Shown in pieces: positions 18,177 through 28,875 of a stretch of 64,000 nt of DNA; position 1 is the first letter of the stretch; each line of letters opens with the position of its first letter. A model generated the notes under the pieces. The model was not told where the DNA came from. It made no database searches and was given only the letters and a program-made list of their open reading frames with translations. Source of the stretch: Nitrosomonas marina (GTDB lineage: Bacteria; Pseudomonadota; Gammaproteobacteria; Burkholderiales; Nitrosomonadaceae); contig NZ_FOCP01000002.1 in assembly GCF_900110145.1 (NCBI RefSeq), positions 124,001 to 188,000 of the forward strand, given 5' to 3'. Position numbers and translations under genes: made by a program.

Positions 18177-18887
18177 ATGACTCACACCATTCGCAGTTTT
18201 GTTCTGCGCCAGGGTAGGATTTCTAACGCACAGCGCCGCGCCTGTGAAACGCTGCTGCCCAAGTACGGCATTCCTTTCAAACGCGAACTAATCAAACTGG
18301 AGACCGTGTTTGGCAGGCAAGCGCCCAAAATACTCGAAATCGGTTTCGGTATGGGTGAAACAACGGCTGACATTGCCTATACCCACCCCGACCAGGATTA
18401 TCTGGCAGTTGAGGTACATGCCCCCGGCGTTGGCAGCCTGCTAAACCAGATCGAAATACGCGGACTTACCAATCTGCGCATTATTCAACACGATGCCGTA
18501 GAAGTCATGCAACATATGCTGCCACCCATGTGTCTTGACGGCGTGCATATTTTTTTTCCCGATCCATGGCCCAAGGCAAAACATCACAAGCGCCGATTAA
18601 TCCAACCGGCATTTGTCAACCTTCTGTGCAAACTGCTAAAGCAAGAGGCGTACGTGCATCTGGCTACTGACTGGGAAGAATACGCCCAGCATATGATCGA
18701 AGTACTGAATAACGAGCGTCTGTTGTACAATACTGCCAGCCAATATGCAAACCGGCCGGCGTACAGGCCTGTAACCAAATTCGAGAAACGTGGCATCAAA
18801 CTGGGACATGCGGTATGGGACGTGATTTTTCGGCGAAATTCAACCCCCGCGTCACCCCCTGTGATAGCGTTAAACAAGGCTGATTGA
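18177..18887 (+). CDS. trmB: tRNA (guanine-46-N7)-methyltransferase TrmB
   Basis: The 236-residue Rossmann methyltransferase places m7G at position 46 of tRNA using S-adenosylmethionine. The SAM loop is EIGFGMGE, and the catalytic block is [17 protein letters not shown]. It ends with the conserved PVTKFEKRG motif. It lies close behind thiG and is probably cotranscribed with it. Confidence 0.96.
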   Translation: MTHTIRSFVLRQGRISNAQRRACETLLPKYGIPFKRELIKLETVFGRQAPKILEIGFGMGETTADIAYTHPDQDYLAVEVHAPGVGSLLNQIEIRGLTNLRIIQHDAVEVMQHMLPPMCLDGVHIFFPDPWPKAKHHKRRLIQPAFVNLLCKLLKQEAYVHLATDWEEYAQHMIEVLNNERLLYNTASQYANRPAYRPVTKFEKRGIKLGHAVWDVIFRRNSTPASPPVIALNKAD

Positions 18888-18965
18888 TAATTGCTCCTAT
18901 CCGTAATATAGTTACACCCATTGATAATCAGCTAAACAACTTCATTTTGTTCATTTTGAATCCTC

Positions 18966-19994
18966 ATGCAAATTCCAAATCTTAAATTTCAATATATTTT
19001 ACTATCTGTATTTGCAGCGCTCTCTTTTTTTATAACCAGCCCGGTCCAAGCCGAGCAAGTCGTCGTTTATTCGGCCAGAATAGAGCAACTTATCAAACCC
19101 ATGTTTGACGTGTTTACCGAAAAAACCGGTATCAAGGTCAAATTTACCACAGACAAAGAAGGCGCTTTGCTCGCCCGTCTTCAAGCGGAAGGCAAGAACA
19201 CACCCGCTGACATGTTGATCACGGCAGATGCCGGAAACTTGTGGGCTGCAGCACAGGCAGGTGTACTCAGGCCATTTGATTCGCAAATACTCAAATCCAA
19301 TATCCCTCTGCATTTGCGCGATCCAGATAACGAGTGGTTCGGGTTATCCATACGTGCGCGTACGATTGTTTACAATACCGATAAAGTCGATCCCGAAGAG
19401 TTGTCCACTTATGAGGACCTCGCCGATCCCAAATGGAAAAACCGTCTTTGTCTGCGCACATCAAAAAAAGTCTATAATCAATCGCTGGTTGCGATGATGA
19501 TCGCCGAACTTGGTGAAGCTGAAGCCGAGAAAGTTGTGAAAGGCTGGGTATCCAATCTGGCAACAGACCCGCTATCCGATGATACGCGTGCGATGGAATT
19601 TGTCGCGGCAGGCCGGTGTGACTTGACGATTGTCAATTCGTATTATCTCGGACGTCTGCTGCAAAAAAATCCGGATTTGCCGCTGGCTATTTTCTGGCCT
19701 AACCAGAAGAGTGAATATAGCGGCGGTGTTCACGTCAATATTTCAGGCGCAGGGCTTACGCGATACGGAAAAAATCCGCAAGCAGCGGAGCAATTGCTTG
19801 AGTTTTTATCCTCCATTCAGGCACAAAAACTGTTTGCCGAAGTCAACATGGAATATCCGGTCAACCCAAATATTGCACCCGATCCCATTGTCGCATCCTG
19901 GGGACGCTTTGTACAAAGCAGCATTAACCTGGTCAAGGCCGGTGAACTGCAGGCCGCGGCAGTTAAACTGATGGATCGTGCAGGTTACCGATAA
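18966..19994 (+). CDS. Ferric-iron ABC transporter substrate-binding protein (FbpA/FutA type)
   Basis: The 342-residue protein has a signal peptide (about 1-29), then EQVVVYSARIEQLIKPMFD and TDKEGALLARLQAEG, the start of a class D/FutA-like binding lobe. TIVNSYYLGRL carries the paired tyrosines that typically bind ferric iron. It delivers periplasmic Fe3+ to the permease at 20035. The matching ATPase is absent from the next positions. Confidence 0.9.
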   Translation: MQIPNLKFQYILLSVFAALSFFITSPVQAEQVVVYSARIEQLIKPMFDVFTEKTGIKVKFTTDKEGALLARLQAEGKNTPADMLITADAGNLWAAAQAGVLRPFDSQILKSNIPLHLRDPDNEWFGLSIRARTIVYNTDKVDPEELSTYEDLADPKWKNRLCLRTSKKVYNQSLVAMMIAELGEAEAEKVVKGWVSNLATDPLSDDTRAMEFVAAGRCDLTIVNSYYLGRLLQKNPDLPLAIFWPNQKSEYSGGVHVNISGAGLTRYGKNPQAAEQLLEFLSSIQAQKLFAEVNMEYPVNPNIAPDPIVASWGRFVQSSINLVKAGELQAAAVKLMDRAGYR

Positions 19995-20034
19995 GCGTAG
20001 CACATCATTTTAAAATGTTTAATCTGATGGACAT

Positions 20035-21639
20035 GTGATTGCTGGCTGGCGACTGATTCCGTTTCTGGCCGCACTGCTGGTCATAATTCCAGTTGGTGTG
20101 GTCATGTCGTCCCTGCTCGCACCAACTGGTGATATCTGGGAACATCTGGTAGAGAATACTCTGCCGCTACTGTTGAAAAATACTTTCTGGCTGGCACTGG
20201 GTGTTCTGACTGGAACGGGCTTACTGGGCGTCAGCCTGGCCTGGTTTACGGCAGTTTATGAGTTTCCCGGTCGTAGTTTTTTCACTTGGGCGCTGCTGCT
20301 GCCGTTGGCGATTCCGGCCTATGTCACTGCCTTTGTTGCGCTGGGATTGTTTGATTTTACTGGCCCCATTCAGACCCTGCTGCGCGCCTGGCTGGACTCC
20401 GACCTGCTATGGTTTCCGGACATTCGCAGCACCGGCGGCGTTATAATAATCATGTCGCTTGCGTTTTATCCCTATGTGTATCTGCTGGCACGCAATGCAT
20501 TCATCAGTCAGGGAAAGCGGTCGCTGGAAGTAGCGCAATCATTGGGGCATACACAGCGCGCCGGTTTTTATAAAGTCGCACTACCTATGGCACGTCCGTG
20601 GATTGCCGGCGGGCTGATGCTGGTCCTAATGGAGACGCTGGCCGATTTCGGTACCGTTGCGGTATTCAATTACGATACTTTCACCACTGCTATCTATAAG
20701 GCGTGGTTCAGCCTGTTTTCATTGACAGCGGCCTCTCAATTGGCTTCTTTACTGATACTAATCGTTTTTGTCATTGTCGTTCTCGAGCAGCAGTTTCGTT
20801 CACGCATGCGCTATGCAGAAACCAGAAAAAGCGAACGGGCTAACCGCATTTATCCTGCCAAATGCTACCGCTGGTGCATTACCGGTGTTATTGCGGCGGT
20901 CTGGTTTCTTGCTTTTGTACTGCCAGTCGGGCAGCTGTTACACTGGACAATGCAATCGTTCGCAACAGACTTTGACCTGAATCGATATCTTGAGTTTCTC
21001 TGGCATTCGGTATCACTTTCGGGCATGGCAGCCCTGATTACCTGTTGCACCGTTATCATGATTGTCTACGCTGCGCGCCGTTTTCCTGGATACGCCATGC
21101 AACTGGCCGTACGTACCGCTACCATCGGCTATGCGTTACCCGGCGCTGTACTCGCTATTGGAATTTTCATACCGCTGAGCTGGCTCGATGCCCGTCTCAG
21201 TGATCTGGCTTCTGCATTGTTCGAGGTGGAAACGGGCCTCTTGATTCAGGGTACATTCCTCATCATGCTGCTGGCGTATCTGATCCGCTTTATGGCCGTC
21301 AGTCACTATCCGATTAACGGTGCCATGCAGCGGGTTACGCCCAGTATAGAAGAAGCCGCCATGTGCATGGGTCTGCATGGCTGGGTTATGATTCGAAAAA
21401 TTCATATACCCATGCTCAAATCTGGTATTTTCACCGGCGCGTCGCTGGTATTCGTTGACGTAATGAAGGAAATGCCAATAACGCTGATGACTCGCCCTTT
21501 TGGCTGGGATACGCTGGCAGTACGTATCTTTGAAATGACTTCCGAGGGGGAATGGGAACAGGCCGCCTTACCCGCACTGACACTGGTACTCGCAGGGCTG
21601 ATTCCCATTCTTTTTTTCATGCGCCAAACCGAACACTGA
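20035..21639 (+). CDS. Ferric-iron ABC transporter permease (FbpB type, fused two-unit)
   Basis: The 534-residue permease contains two fused six-helix halves with two EAA loops (EVAQSLGHTQRAGFYKVALP, EEAAMCMGLHGWVMIRKIHI), as in FbpB/FutB. It begins with GTG at 20035; the preceding ATG at 20033 would terminate at once. It follows the binding protein by 40 bases. Transport needs an FbpC-type ATPase, which is not adjacent, so it is supplied from elsewhere. Confidence 0.91.
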   Translation: MIAGWRLIPFLAALLVIIPVGVVMSSLLAPTGDIWEHLVENTLPLLLKNTFWLALGVLTGTGLLGVSLAWFTAVYEFPGRSFFTWALLLPLAIPAYVTAFVALGLFDFTGPIQTLLRAWLDSDLLWFPDIRSTGGVIIIMSLAFYPYVYLLARNAFISQGKRSLEVAQSLGHTQRAGFYKVALPMARPWIAGGLMLVLMETLADFGTVAVFNYDTFTTAIYKAWFSLFSLTAASQLASLLILIVFVIVVLEQQFRSRMRYAETRKSERANRIYPAKCYRWCITGVIAAVWFLAFVLPVGQLLHWTMQSFATDFDLNRYLEFLWHSVSLSGMAALITCCTVIMIVYAARRFPGYAMQLAVRTATIGYALPGAVLAIGIFIPLSWLDARLSDLASALFEVETGLLIQGTFLIMLLAYLIRFMAVSHYPINGAMQRVTPSIEEAAMCMGLHGWVMIRKIHIPMLKSGIFTGASLVFVDVMKEMPITLMTRPFGWDTLAVRIFEMTSEGEWEQAALPALTLVLAGLIPILFFMRQTEH

Positions 21640-21726
21640 AGAAAACGGTATACTGTGACCAAACTCATAAGTGCCGACGCTGCGCAAAATCCGGCCGACA
21701 CCAATTGTCAGTTCACATACAGGCGA

Positions 21727-22194
21727 CTATATTTGCGATTGTAAATAATTGTGCAGCCCGATTTTTTCAATCAGACCGAGTTGTTTCTCCAGCCAATAGG
21801 CATGATCCTCTTCAGTCTCCGCCAGTAGCGTTTCCAGAATTTCCCTGGTCTGGTAATCCTGTTCCTGCTCGCAGGCAGCAATAGCATCGCGCAGCGCAAC
21901 AATAACCTCGCGTTCAAGTTCCAGGTCGTTTTTCAGCATTGCCGGCACGTCGCTGCCTATTCTTAACGGACTGCGGTTGCCTACCGCAGGCACTCCCTCA
22001 AGAAAAAGAATTCGTTTGATCAACTGGTCCGCGTGCTGTTTCTCATCGTCCATTTCATGATCGATGCGTTCATAAAGCTTACTGAATCCCCAGTCTTCAT
22101 ACATGCGCGAATGCGTAAAATATTGGTCCATGGCTGTCAACTCAGCTGCCAGTAACGTATTTAGCGTATCGATAATTCTAGCGTTTCCTTTCAT
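21727..22194 (-). CDS. bfr: Bacterioferritin
   Basis: The 155-residue four-helix protein stores iron in a 24-subunit shell. Ferroxidase ligands are visible in AAELTAMDQYF (Glu18), HEMDDEKQHAD (Glu51, His54), the ELEREV region (Glu94) and AETEEDHAYW (Glu127, His130). Met52 in HEMDDE can bind haem, which marks true bacterioferritin. An excellent ribosome binding site (AGAAGGAG) precedes the ATG. It converges on the iron-uptake genes. Confidence 0.96.
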   Translation of the reverse strand: MKGNARIIDTLNTLLAAELTAMDQYFTHSRMYEDWGFSKLYERIDHEMDDEKQHADQLIKRILFLEGVPAVGNRSPLRIGSDVPAMLKNDLELEREVIVALRDAIAACEQEQDYQTREILETLLAETEEDHAYWLEKQLGLIEKIGLHNYLQSQI

Positions 22195-22944
22195 GCGACT
22201 CTCCTTCTAAAAAACAATTTGACTGCAATAAGCTTTCTGTTTGCGATTTAAGGCAGTACAACTGCCTGACCCGTGCACCCTCCCCCTGTTTTTTGCAAAA
22301 ACCGTTTAGTAGGTTCAACAAACAAGAACCGCAACATCGCGAAATAAGCAGGTTAAAACCGGAAACAAGTCACATTATAATCACCTATTACTATAAATAC
22401 AAAATTAACTTATTGATTACAAATAATAATTATTATCGATATTATTATATACTTAATTGTTCCAACCATTAAAGTCATAGAGCCGTGCCATTGACTAAAC
22501 ACAATACTGCCCTGTGTGAATAATCAATTGCCTGCCAAGTAAGTGAAAATGATATGCTCGCGTAGCAGGGACCAGCTAAACTGGCTCGTGCTTTAGCTAC
22601 AAAGTGTATTAGCGAATTATTTAAATAAATTAACCATATGAATTCTCATAATTATTCCTCGGCGTGCGATAGACAACACAAGTGGTGCACCACTTACAGT
22701 ACATCGCAAAGCAGATTAGAATCATCCGAAAGAAGGATATAACCACAAAAACCATCATTATTTATTTCTTAAAGTTATCTGCCAGCGGCTATCATTTCAG
22801 CTGCCGCCGGACAAAAATGATCTGGAGAGCAGATAAAATCTTGCGTAGAATACGCGGCTTACAACAATTCCAGGATTAACACATGACTATTCTGGATTTG
22901 CGACTGAAACCCTTTACGAAAATGATTTTAAGCGAGTTAACGAC
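22195..22944. other. 750-base AT-rich intergenic region between bfr and asnB
   Basis: No convincing gene is present; a 65-codon frame at 22682-22879 has no supporting motif or binding site. The region is very AT-rich around 22380-22450 and holds a Fur-box-like stretch (separate entry). An imperfect hairpin-forming sequence occurs near 22562-22600 (GTAGC ... GCTAC). The divergent promoters of bfr and the amidotransferase are expected here. Confidence 0.5.
22421..22443. promoter_or_regulatory. Possible Fur box upstream of bacterioferritin
   Basis: AAATAATAATTATTATCGAT resembles the 19-base Fur consensus (GATAATGATAATCATTATC), being a run of NATAAT-like hexamers. It lies about 230 bases before the bfr start in an AT-rich region, so chance similarity is likely enough to keep confidence low. 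Confidence 0.3.
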
Positions 22945-24876
22945 ATGTGTGGAATAGTAGGTCTGTTTGATACGCACGGCAACAGCACAATCGACCGGCA
23001 GCAGCTTGTTCAAATGAACCAGACCCAGGTACACCGGGGTCCGGACGAAGGCGAGGTATATATCGAGCCCGGACTCGGACTGGGGCATCGCCGCCTGTCT
23101 ATCATGGATGTCGCCAGCGGGCAACAACCGCTGTTTAATGAAGATGGCAGTGTCGTTGTCGTCTTCAACGGTGAAATCTACAACTACCAGAAGCTTGCCA
23201 AACAACTAATCGAGGCCGGGCATCAGTTCAAGACCCATTGCGACACTGAAGTTATCGTGCATGCCTGGGAGGAATGGGGCGAACAGTGCGTCAACCATTT
23301 CCGCGGTATGTTCGCTTTCGGGCTTTGGGACAGAAATCGCCAGACCCTGTTTCTGGCGCGCGACCGTCTCGGCATCAAACCGCTTTATTACGCGCTGCTG
23401 GATAACGGACAACTCATTTTCTCGTCCGAACTCAAGGCACTGGTCGCACACCCCGCGCTGAGTCGGGATATGGATCCCTGCGCGGTTGAAGACTATTTCG
23501 CCTATGGCTATATTCCGGAACCGAAAACCATATTCAAGCAGGCGCGAAAACTGTCGCCGGGATTCATGCTCACCGTACAGCGCGGACAAACACAGCTGCA
23601 GCCGAAGCAATACTGGGACGTGCCGTTTAACCGGCAGGACACCATCGACGAATCCGAGGTACAGGAATCACTGATTGCCAAACTGCGCGAATCGGTCGAC
23701 ATTCACCTGATGACGGAAGTACCGCTTGGCGCGTTTTTATCAGGCGGTGTCGATTCGAGCGCAGTAGTGGCGATGATGAGCGGTATCATGAACGAGCCTG
23801 TCAACACCTGCTCGATATCGTTCGGTGACCCCGCATTCAACGAATCACGCTACGCGCAGGAAGTCGCCGACCGCTACCGTACCAATCACCATGTCAAACA
23901 GGTCGAACACGACGATTTCGACCTGATCGACAAGCTGGCGCTGCTGTATGACGAACCGTATGCCGACAGTTCCGCGCTGCCCACCTACCGCGTCTGCGAG
24001 CTGGCGCGCGAACGTGTCACCGTGGTATTGTCCGGCGACGGCGGCGATGAAAATTTTGCCGGCTACCGCCGTTACCGCTGGCATATGCTCGAAGAAAAAA
24101 TGCGCGCCACATTGCCGTTGACGATCCGCAAACCGCTGTTCGGTTTTCTTGGCCATGTCTATCCCAAGGCAGACTGGGCGCCGCGCATGTTTCGCGCCAA
24201 GGCCACATTTGAAGCACTCGCACGTGATGCCGTCGAGGGCTATTTCCACAGCGTTTCAATCATGAGCGACGCCATGCGTCAACGCTTGTTCGCGCCCACG
24301 TTCAAAAACGATCTGCAGGCGTATCAGGCGGTCAATGTTTTACGGTCTTATGCCGAACAATGCCCGACCGACGATGCGCTGTCGCGCGTACAGTATATCG
24401 ACATGAAAACTTATCTGGTCGGCGATATCCTCACCAAAGTCGACCGCGCAAGCATGGCACACGCACTTGAAGTCCGAGTGCCGCTACTCGACCATGAACT
24501 GGTCGAGTGGATCTCCACCCTGCCCGCTTCAATCAAGCTCAAGGACGGCAAAGGCAAGTATGTGTTCAAAAAAGCGCTGGAGCCGTACCTGTCCGACAAC
24601 ATTCTCTACCGTAATAAAATGGGATTTTCGGTACCGCTCGCCGACTGGTTCCGCGGCCCCTTGCGCCAGCGCGTGCGCGACGCCGTTCTGGGCCCGGTAC
24701 TTGCCGAAACCGGCATCTTCAACCGGACCTATCTTGAAGAACTGGTCGAGCACCACCAGTCCGGCAGACGCGACTACAGCGCGCCACTGTGGACGCTGCT
24801 GATGTTCGAATCGTTTGTACGCAACATCGTCAAGGGCGCAGGCCGGTTCGTGTACGAGAAAAAACAGGCTGCATAA
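22945..24876 (+). CDS. XrtA/PEP-CTERM system amidotransferase (asparagine synthase-like)
   Basis: The 643-residue protein has an N-terminal glutaminase domain with Cys2 as nucleophile (MCGIVGLFD; HRGPDEG; RRLSIMD; FNGEIYNY) and a synthetase domain with the pyrophosphate loop LSGGVDSS. It is closest in pattern to the exosortase A-associated amidotransferase 1 of exopolysaccharide loci (TIGR03108) rather than to housekeeping AsnB. It probably modifies polysaccharide or a surface polymer. Its GC content looks clearly higher than neighbouring genes, with many CGC/GCG/CTG codons, which suggests transfer or a different selective history. No other exosortase genes lie next to it. Confidence 0.85.
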   Translation: MCGIVGLFDTHGNSTIDRQQLVQMNQTQVHRGPDEGEVYIEPGLGLGHRRLSIMDVASGQQPLFNEDGSVVVVFNGEIYNYQKLAKQLIEAGHQFKTHCDTEVIVHAWEEWGEQCVNHFRGMFAFGLWDRNRQTLFLARDRLGIKPLYYALLDNGQLIFSSELKALVAHPALSRDMDPCAVEDYFAYGYIPEPKTIFKQARKLSPGFMLTVQRGQTQLQPKQYWDVPFNRQDTIDESEVQESLIAKLRESVDIHLMTEVPLGAFLSGGVDSSAVVAMMSGIMNEPVNTCSISFGDPAFNESRYAQEVADRYRTNHHVKQVEHDDFDLIDKLALLYDEPYADSSALPTYRVCELARERVTVVLSGDGGDENFAGYRRYRWHMLEEKMRATLPLTIRKPLFGFLGHVYPKADWAPRMFRAKATFEALARDAVEGYFHSVSIMSDAMRQRLFAPTFKNDLQAYQAVNVLRSYAEQCPTDDALSRVQYIDMKTYLVGDILTKVDRASMAHALEVRVPLLDHELVEWISTLPASIKLKDGKGKYVFKKALEPYLSDNILYRNKMGFSVPLADWFRGPLRQRVRDAVLGPVLAETGIFNRTYLEELVEHHQSGRRDYSAPLWTLLMFESFVRNIVKGAGRFVYEKKQAA

Positions 24877-25730
24877 AAAAAGCAGGATATCAACGTCGAA
24901 GCGGCAACAAGCCCGCTGATTGCACCGCGCCATCACCCTCCATTTGTCCCTCGCGCACGCCATCGCGCGACAGCCAAATGGTGGCTGCCGGCAGGTCCTG
25001 CCTGTCCTGACGGGTTCAATGACTTAGGCCAGAACGTGGACCAAGACCATTGCTACGGTCGTCATGGGCGCGTCTGGTGCCACTTAGAAGAACATGCACC
25101 TGTAGCGGCCAGCAAGACGGACGAACTGCTTTGAATTCGACCAGCACTATTTCCTCGCTGGTTGCAGGATTCGATTTTGTAGTTTGATCGTTGCGCAGCA
25201 AAGTTTCTAATACTTCCTTTTGATCGCATCTGTATCCGCTTTGACCATCCGAACGACGTTCATTTTATTCAACGCCAACGTTCAAGATAATGTCAGTATT
25301 CCCTCAGAAAGCTAACGCGCAGCGCTTGGCATGACAACAGCAAAAGTTGTCCATTCTCGTGATATTGATCATGGTTTTTGAGTATTTCCGCATACGCGGC
25401 AAACAACAGCTGGGCAAGCGAACGGTTAGCGCCCTGATCTATCGTGGGCAATTTGTTTGTACAATCTGGACAAACATGGCAGGAAATTTTTGCACCGGTC
25501 AGCCGGAAATAGCCGCAAGCGTTGTTCAAAGCTACAGATTATTGGCTGATCCAGAGAGGCGTTGACAGTGCAGCAGCAACGATTTGGCCAGCACGATCCC
25601 AGACCGCTGAAAAATACGACATCGATTAATTGCTGCTTCCAGCTCGTGACAGCCCTTTTCATTTTGCCAGGCTGTATTATGCATGACCCGGTCCATGCTT
25701 AAAAGCCAGAAGCCGCCACATGAAAGTACA
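24877..25730. other. 854-base region without a supportable gene
   Basis: Several frames of 60-80 codons exist on both strands, none with a recognised domain. A minus-strand frame at 25293-25529 encodes a CHVCPDC motif (two closely spaced Cys pairs) but has no clear start. A plus-strand frame around 25020-25137 reads DLGQNVDQDHCYGRHGR before stopping and could be a scrap of a decayed gene. The region may be the remains of genes that once followed the amidotransferase. Confidence 0.4.
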
Positions 25731-26819
25731 TTACAGTCGCGCTATTATCCTGATATCGCTTCCAATGATGCGCACGTCTTCAATGTTTAACGCAGTTTTA
25801 TGCTGCAGGCTGGCCAGTTCCGGCAGTTGAAACATGCCTTTTGCATTGCTGCCGAGTATACTGGGCGCCATATAGATAATCAGTTCATCGACGAGGCCAT
25901 TCTGTATCAAAGCGCCGCTGAGTCTGCTGCCGGCCTCGACCAGAATCTCGTTCATACCCAGTTTTGCCAGCGTTGTCATCATCCGGTCCAGATTAACCCG
26001 GGTACCCGATCCTTCGAAAACGATGACCTGGGTAGTGCCCATTTTTTCTAGAATGTTTGTCTTACTGGTTTCTTCAGTCGATGCAGTAAATATAAAAACA
26101 TCTTCACCCTGCAGTACGCTCGCATCCGACGGTATGTCGAGACGGCTATCGACAATGATTTTTTTGGGTTGACGCGATGCAGGAATGTGTCGCACGGTCA
26201 GTTGCGGATCGTCAGCAAGTATGGTGCCGATGCCGGTCAGAATGGCGCAGGAACGCGCTCGCCAGCGGTGACCGTCGATACGTGCCGCCTCACAGCTTAT
26301 CCACTGACTCTGCCCGTTGTTCAGCGCGGTTTTACCGTCAAGACTGACAGCGGTTTTCAGCCGTACCCACGGCTTGCCATGCAGCATGCGTTTCACAAAA
26401 CCGGGATTCAGCGCCCGTGCCTGCTCCTGCAACAAACCTGATTGAACCGCAATGCCAACCTGCTTCAATGTTCCAATGCCGCTACCCGACATCAGCGGAT
26501 TGGGGTCTTCCATGGCTATCACGACACGGGCGACTGCGGCACGGATTAACGCTTCGACGCATGGCGGTGTTCGACCTTGATGACAACAAGGCTCAAGTGT
26601 CACATAAACAGTTGCGCCGCGTGCTTTTTCTCCGGCCATTGCCAGGGCGTTGATTTCCGCATGTGCCGCGCCGGCCTGTTCATGCCAGCCGCTGCCGACA
26701 ACCTGATTGTTACGGGTGATTACGCATCCGACGCGCGGATTCGGCGTTGTCGTATCCAACCCCTTTTCCGCAAGCTGTAAAGCATGCGCCATATGCTTAT
26801 AATCTTCGGAAGAAAACAT
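25731..26819 (-). CDS. ribD: Bifunctional riboflavin biosynthesis deaminase/reductase
   Basis: The 362-residue enzyme performs two consecutive steps of riboflavin synthesis. The N-terminal deaminase (about 1-145) has the zinc motif HAEINAL and PCCHQGRTPPC; the C-terminal reductase (about 146-362) has KTAVSLDGKTAL and ILVEAGSRLSGALI. It lies 43 bases after nrdR in the order glyA-nrdR-ribD. No FMN riboswitch is seen nearby. Confidence 0.96.
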   Translation of the reverse strand: MFSSEDYKHMAHALQLAEKGLDTTTPNPRVGCVITRNNQVVGSGWHEQAGAAHAEINALAMAGEKARGATVYVTLEPCCHQGRTPPCVEALIRAAVARVVIAMEDPNPLMSGSGIGTLKQVGIAVQSGLLQEQARALNPGFVKRMLHGKPWVRLKTAVSLDGKTALNNGQSQWISCEAARIDGHRWRARSCAILTGIGTILADDPQLTVRHIPASRQPKKIIVDSRLDIPSDASVLQGEDVFIFTASTEETSKTNILEKMGTTQVIVFEGSGTRVNLDRMMTTLAKLGMNEILVEAGSRLSGALIQNGLVDELIIYMAPSILGSNAKGMFQLPELASLQHKTALNIEDVRIIGSDIRIIARL

Positions 26820-26862
26820 GGCGTATTTTTGGCTCGGCTGTACTTCGAATTATTGTTTTTCG

Positions 26863-27390
26863 CTATTCATCTTCAGATGATGAAGAAGTCTGTTGATCCT
26901 GTCCGGCATTTTTGGCGCACTTGTCTGTTTTGATTGTACTGACCTTGTTGACCTCGCGGATCGCATCGCGGAAATCGTCAACATCCTGAAAGCTTTTATA
27001 TACCGACGCAAACCGGATATAAGCCACTTTGTCGAGCTTGTACAGTTCCTGCATGACGCTTTCACCAATGCTTCGGGAAGACACTTCACGATCGCCCTGG
27101 CTCAGGTATTTGTGCACGATGCGATCAATTGCCGCATCGACATAGCTGGTGGGTACCGGACGTTTGTGCAGGGCGCGCTTGAACCCTGTCAGCAGCTTGT
27201 TGCGATCAAATTCTGCCCGAGTACCATCGTGTTTGACAACCTGAGGCAAACGTAGCTCGACTGTTTCATACGTGGTAAAACGTTTATCACAAGCAGGGCA
27301 GCGCCGTCTGCGACGAATACGGCTGCCTTCCTCACTCACCCGCGAATCGATAACACTGGTATCTTCAGCATTACAGAAAGGACATTTCAT
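26863..27390 (-). CDS. nrdR: Transcriptional repressor NrdR
   Basis: The 175-residue regulator has an N-terminal zinc ribbon (CPFC ... CPAC) and an ATP-cone domain ([20 protein letters not shown]). It represses ribonucleotide reductase genes in response to the ATP/dATP balance. Compared with the usual ~150 residues it has an extra acidic tail of about 20 residues (ending SSSSEDE). It lies between glyA and ribD. Confidence 0.96.
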   Translation of the reverse strand: MKCPFCNAEDTSVIDSRVSEEGSRIRRRRRCPACDKRFTTYETVELRLPQVVKHDGTRAEFDRNKLLTGFKRALHKRPVPTSYVDAAIDRIVHKYLSQGDREVSSRSIGESVMQELYKLDKVAYIRFASVYKSFQDVDDFRDAIREVNKVSTIKTDKCAKNAGQDQQTSSSSEDE

Positions 27391-27459
27391 AACCGATTAT
27401 GCGAGCTACCGGGTGAACAATCGAAAATTATCAACGATATTCAGTCAGACAGCACCCCA

Positions 27460-28710
27460 TTATTCTCCATATACCGGAAATTTTTCACACAGCGCTTTTG
27501 CTTCTTTGGCAACGCGTGTGATGACCGCCGAATCGTTAGGTGCTTCGAGCACGTCGGCAATCATGTTTGCAAGTTGCTCCGATTCGATTTCCCTGAATCC
27601 ACGAGTGGTCATTGCAGGTGTGCCAATACGGATACCGCTGGTGACAAAGGGTTTTTGCGGATCATTGGGAATTGCATTTTTATTAACGGTGATATGCGCA
27701 TGTTCGAGCGCCGCTTCCGCTTCCTTACCGGTGAGCTGAATCGCCTGCAAATCAACAAGAAACATATGACAATCAGTTTTACCGGATACAATGCGCAATC
27801 CACGCTGCTTCAATACTTTCGCCATGACGCGTGCATTTTCAATAACCTGTTCCTGATATTTCTTGAACTCTTTACTCGCCGCTTCTTTAAAAGCAATTGC
27901 CTTGGCTGCAATTACATGCATCAGCGGTCCACCTTGCGTTTGTGGGAAAATCGCAGAGTTCAGTGCTTTCTCGTGCTCGGGTTTTGCCATGATAATTCCG
28001 CCACGAGGACCGCGTAGCGTTTTATGCGTCGTGCTGGTCACAAAATCGGCAATACCAACCGGATTCGGATAAAAACCGGCGGCTACCAGACCGGCGTAAT
28101 GAGCCATATCCACAAACAGATAGGCATCAATGGAATCCGCTATTTTACGAAAGCGTTTCCAGTCGATAACTCGCGCGTACGAGGATGCGCCGGCCACAAT
28201 CATTTTGGGTTTATGTTCTTGTGCCAGTTTTTCGACCTGATCGTAATCGAGTTCCTCGGTCTCGGAGTGCAAGCCATAGGAGACGGAATGGAAAATTTTT
28301 CCGCTCATGTTGACCGTCGCACCATGCGTCAGATGACCACCATGCGCAAGTGACATGCCCAGCAGTGTATCGCCCGGTTTAAGCGCACACAGGTATACCG
28401 CCGCATTTGCCTGGGAACCGGAATGCGGTTGAACGTTGACATACTCAGCGCCGAACAATGCTTTAACCCGGTCTATCGCCAGTTGTTCAACAACATCTAC
28501 ATAATTACAACCGCCGTAATAACGCTTGCCAGGATAACCTTCAGCATACTTGTTTGTCAGCACCGACCCCTGCGCCTGCATAACCGCGGGGCTGGCATAA
28601 TTTTCTGATGCAATTAATTCAATGTATTCTTCCTGCCGCTGCACCTCGCCTTGCATGGCTTGCCATAATTCTGGATCAGTGTGTGCTATCGTATGATTCT
28701 GCGAAAACAT
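27460..28710 (-). CDS. glyA: Serine hydroxymethyltransferase
   Basis: The 416-residue PLP enzyme interconverts serine and glycine with tetrahydrofolate, the main source of one-carbon units. The PLP lysine is in [13 protein letters not shown], and [14 protein letters not shown] and [14 protein letters not shown] are intact. Its length is normal. It heads the glyA-nrdR-ribD group. Confidence 0.97.
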   Translation of the reverse strand: MFSQNHTIAHTDPELWQAMQGEVQRQEEYIELIASENYASPAVMQAQGSVLTNKYAEGYPGKRYYGGCNYVDVVEQLAIDRVKALFGAEYVNVQPHSGSQANAAVYLCALKPGDTLLGMSLAHGGHLTHGATVNMSGKIFHSVSYGLHSETEELDYDQVEKLAQEHKPKMIVAGASSYARVIDWKRFRKIADSIDAYLFVDMAHYAGLVAAGFYPNPVGIADFVTSTTHKTLRGPRGGIIMAKPEHEKALNSAIFPQTQGGPLMHVIAAKAIAFKEAASKEFKKYQEQVIENARVMAKVLKQRGLRIVSGKTDCHMFLVDLQAIQLTGKEAEAALEHAHITVNKNAIPNDPQKPFVTSGIRIGTPAMTTRGFREIESEQLANMIADVLEAPNDSAVITRVAKEAKALCEKFPVYGE

Positions 28711-28875
28711 GGTGTTATCAGACCTTTTAAATTATAAAAACCGTTAAACCGCATATATTACCATTATTAATGTCGCACGCAGAATATAAGATTTCAGGCC
28801 GCAGCAGTGTCTGCATTAGCGATTATTCTGACGATTTAAACGATTGAGAAGCTGTAATCAAGATGACAGAAATGT

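Noticed and set aside
22562..22600. Degenerate tRNA-like hairpin
   Set aside because: Short imperfect pairing only; no cloverleaf, T-loop or anticodon arm.
24877..25730. Insertion sequence or transposase remnant
   Set aside because: Several short frames look suggestive but no terminal repeats, no target duplication and no transposase motif could be seen.
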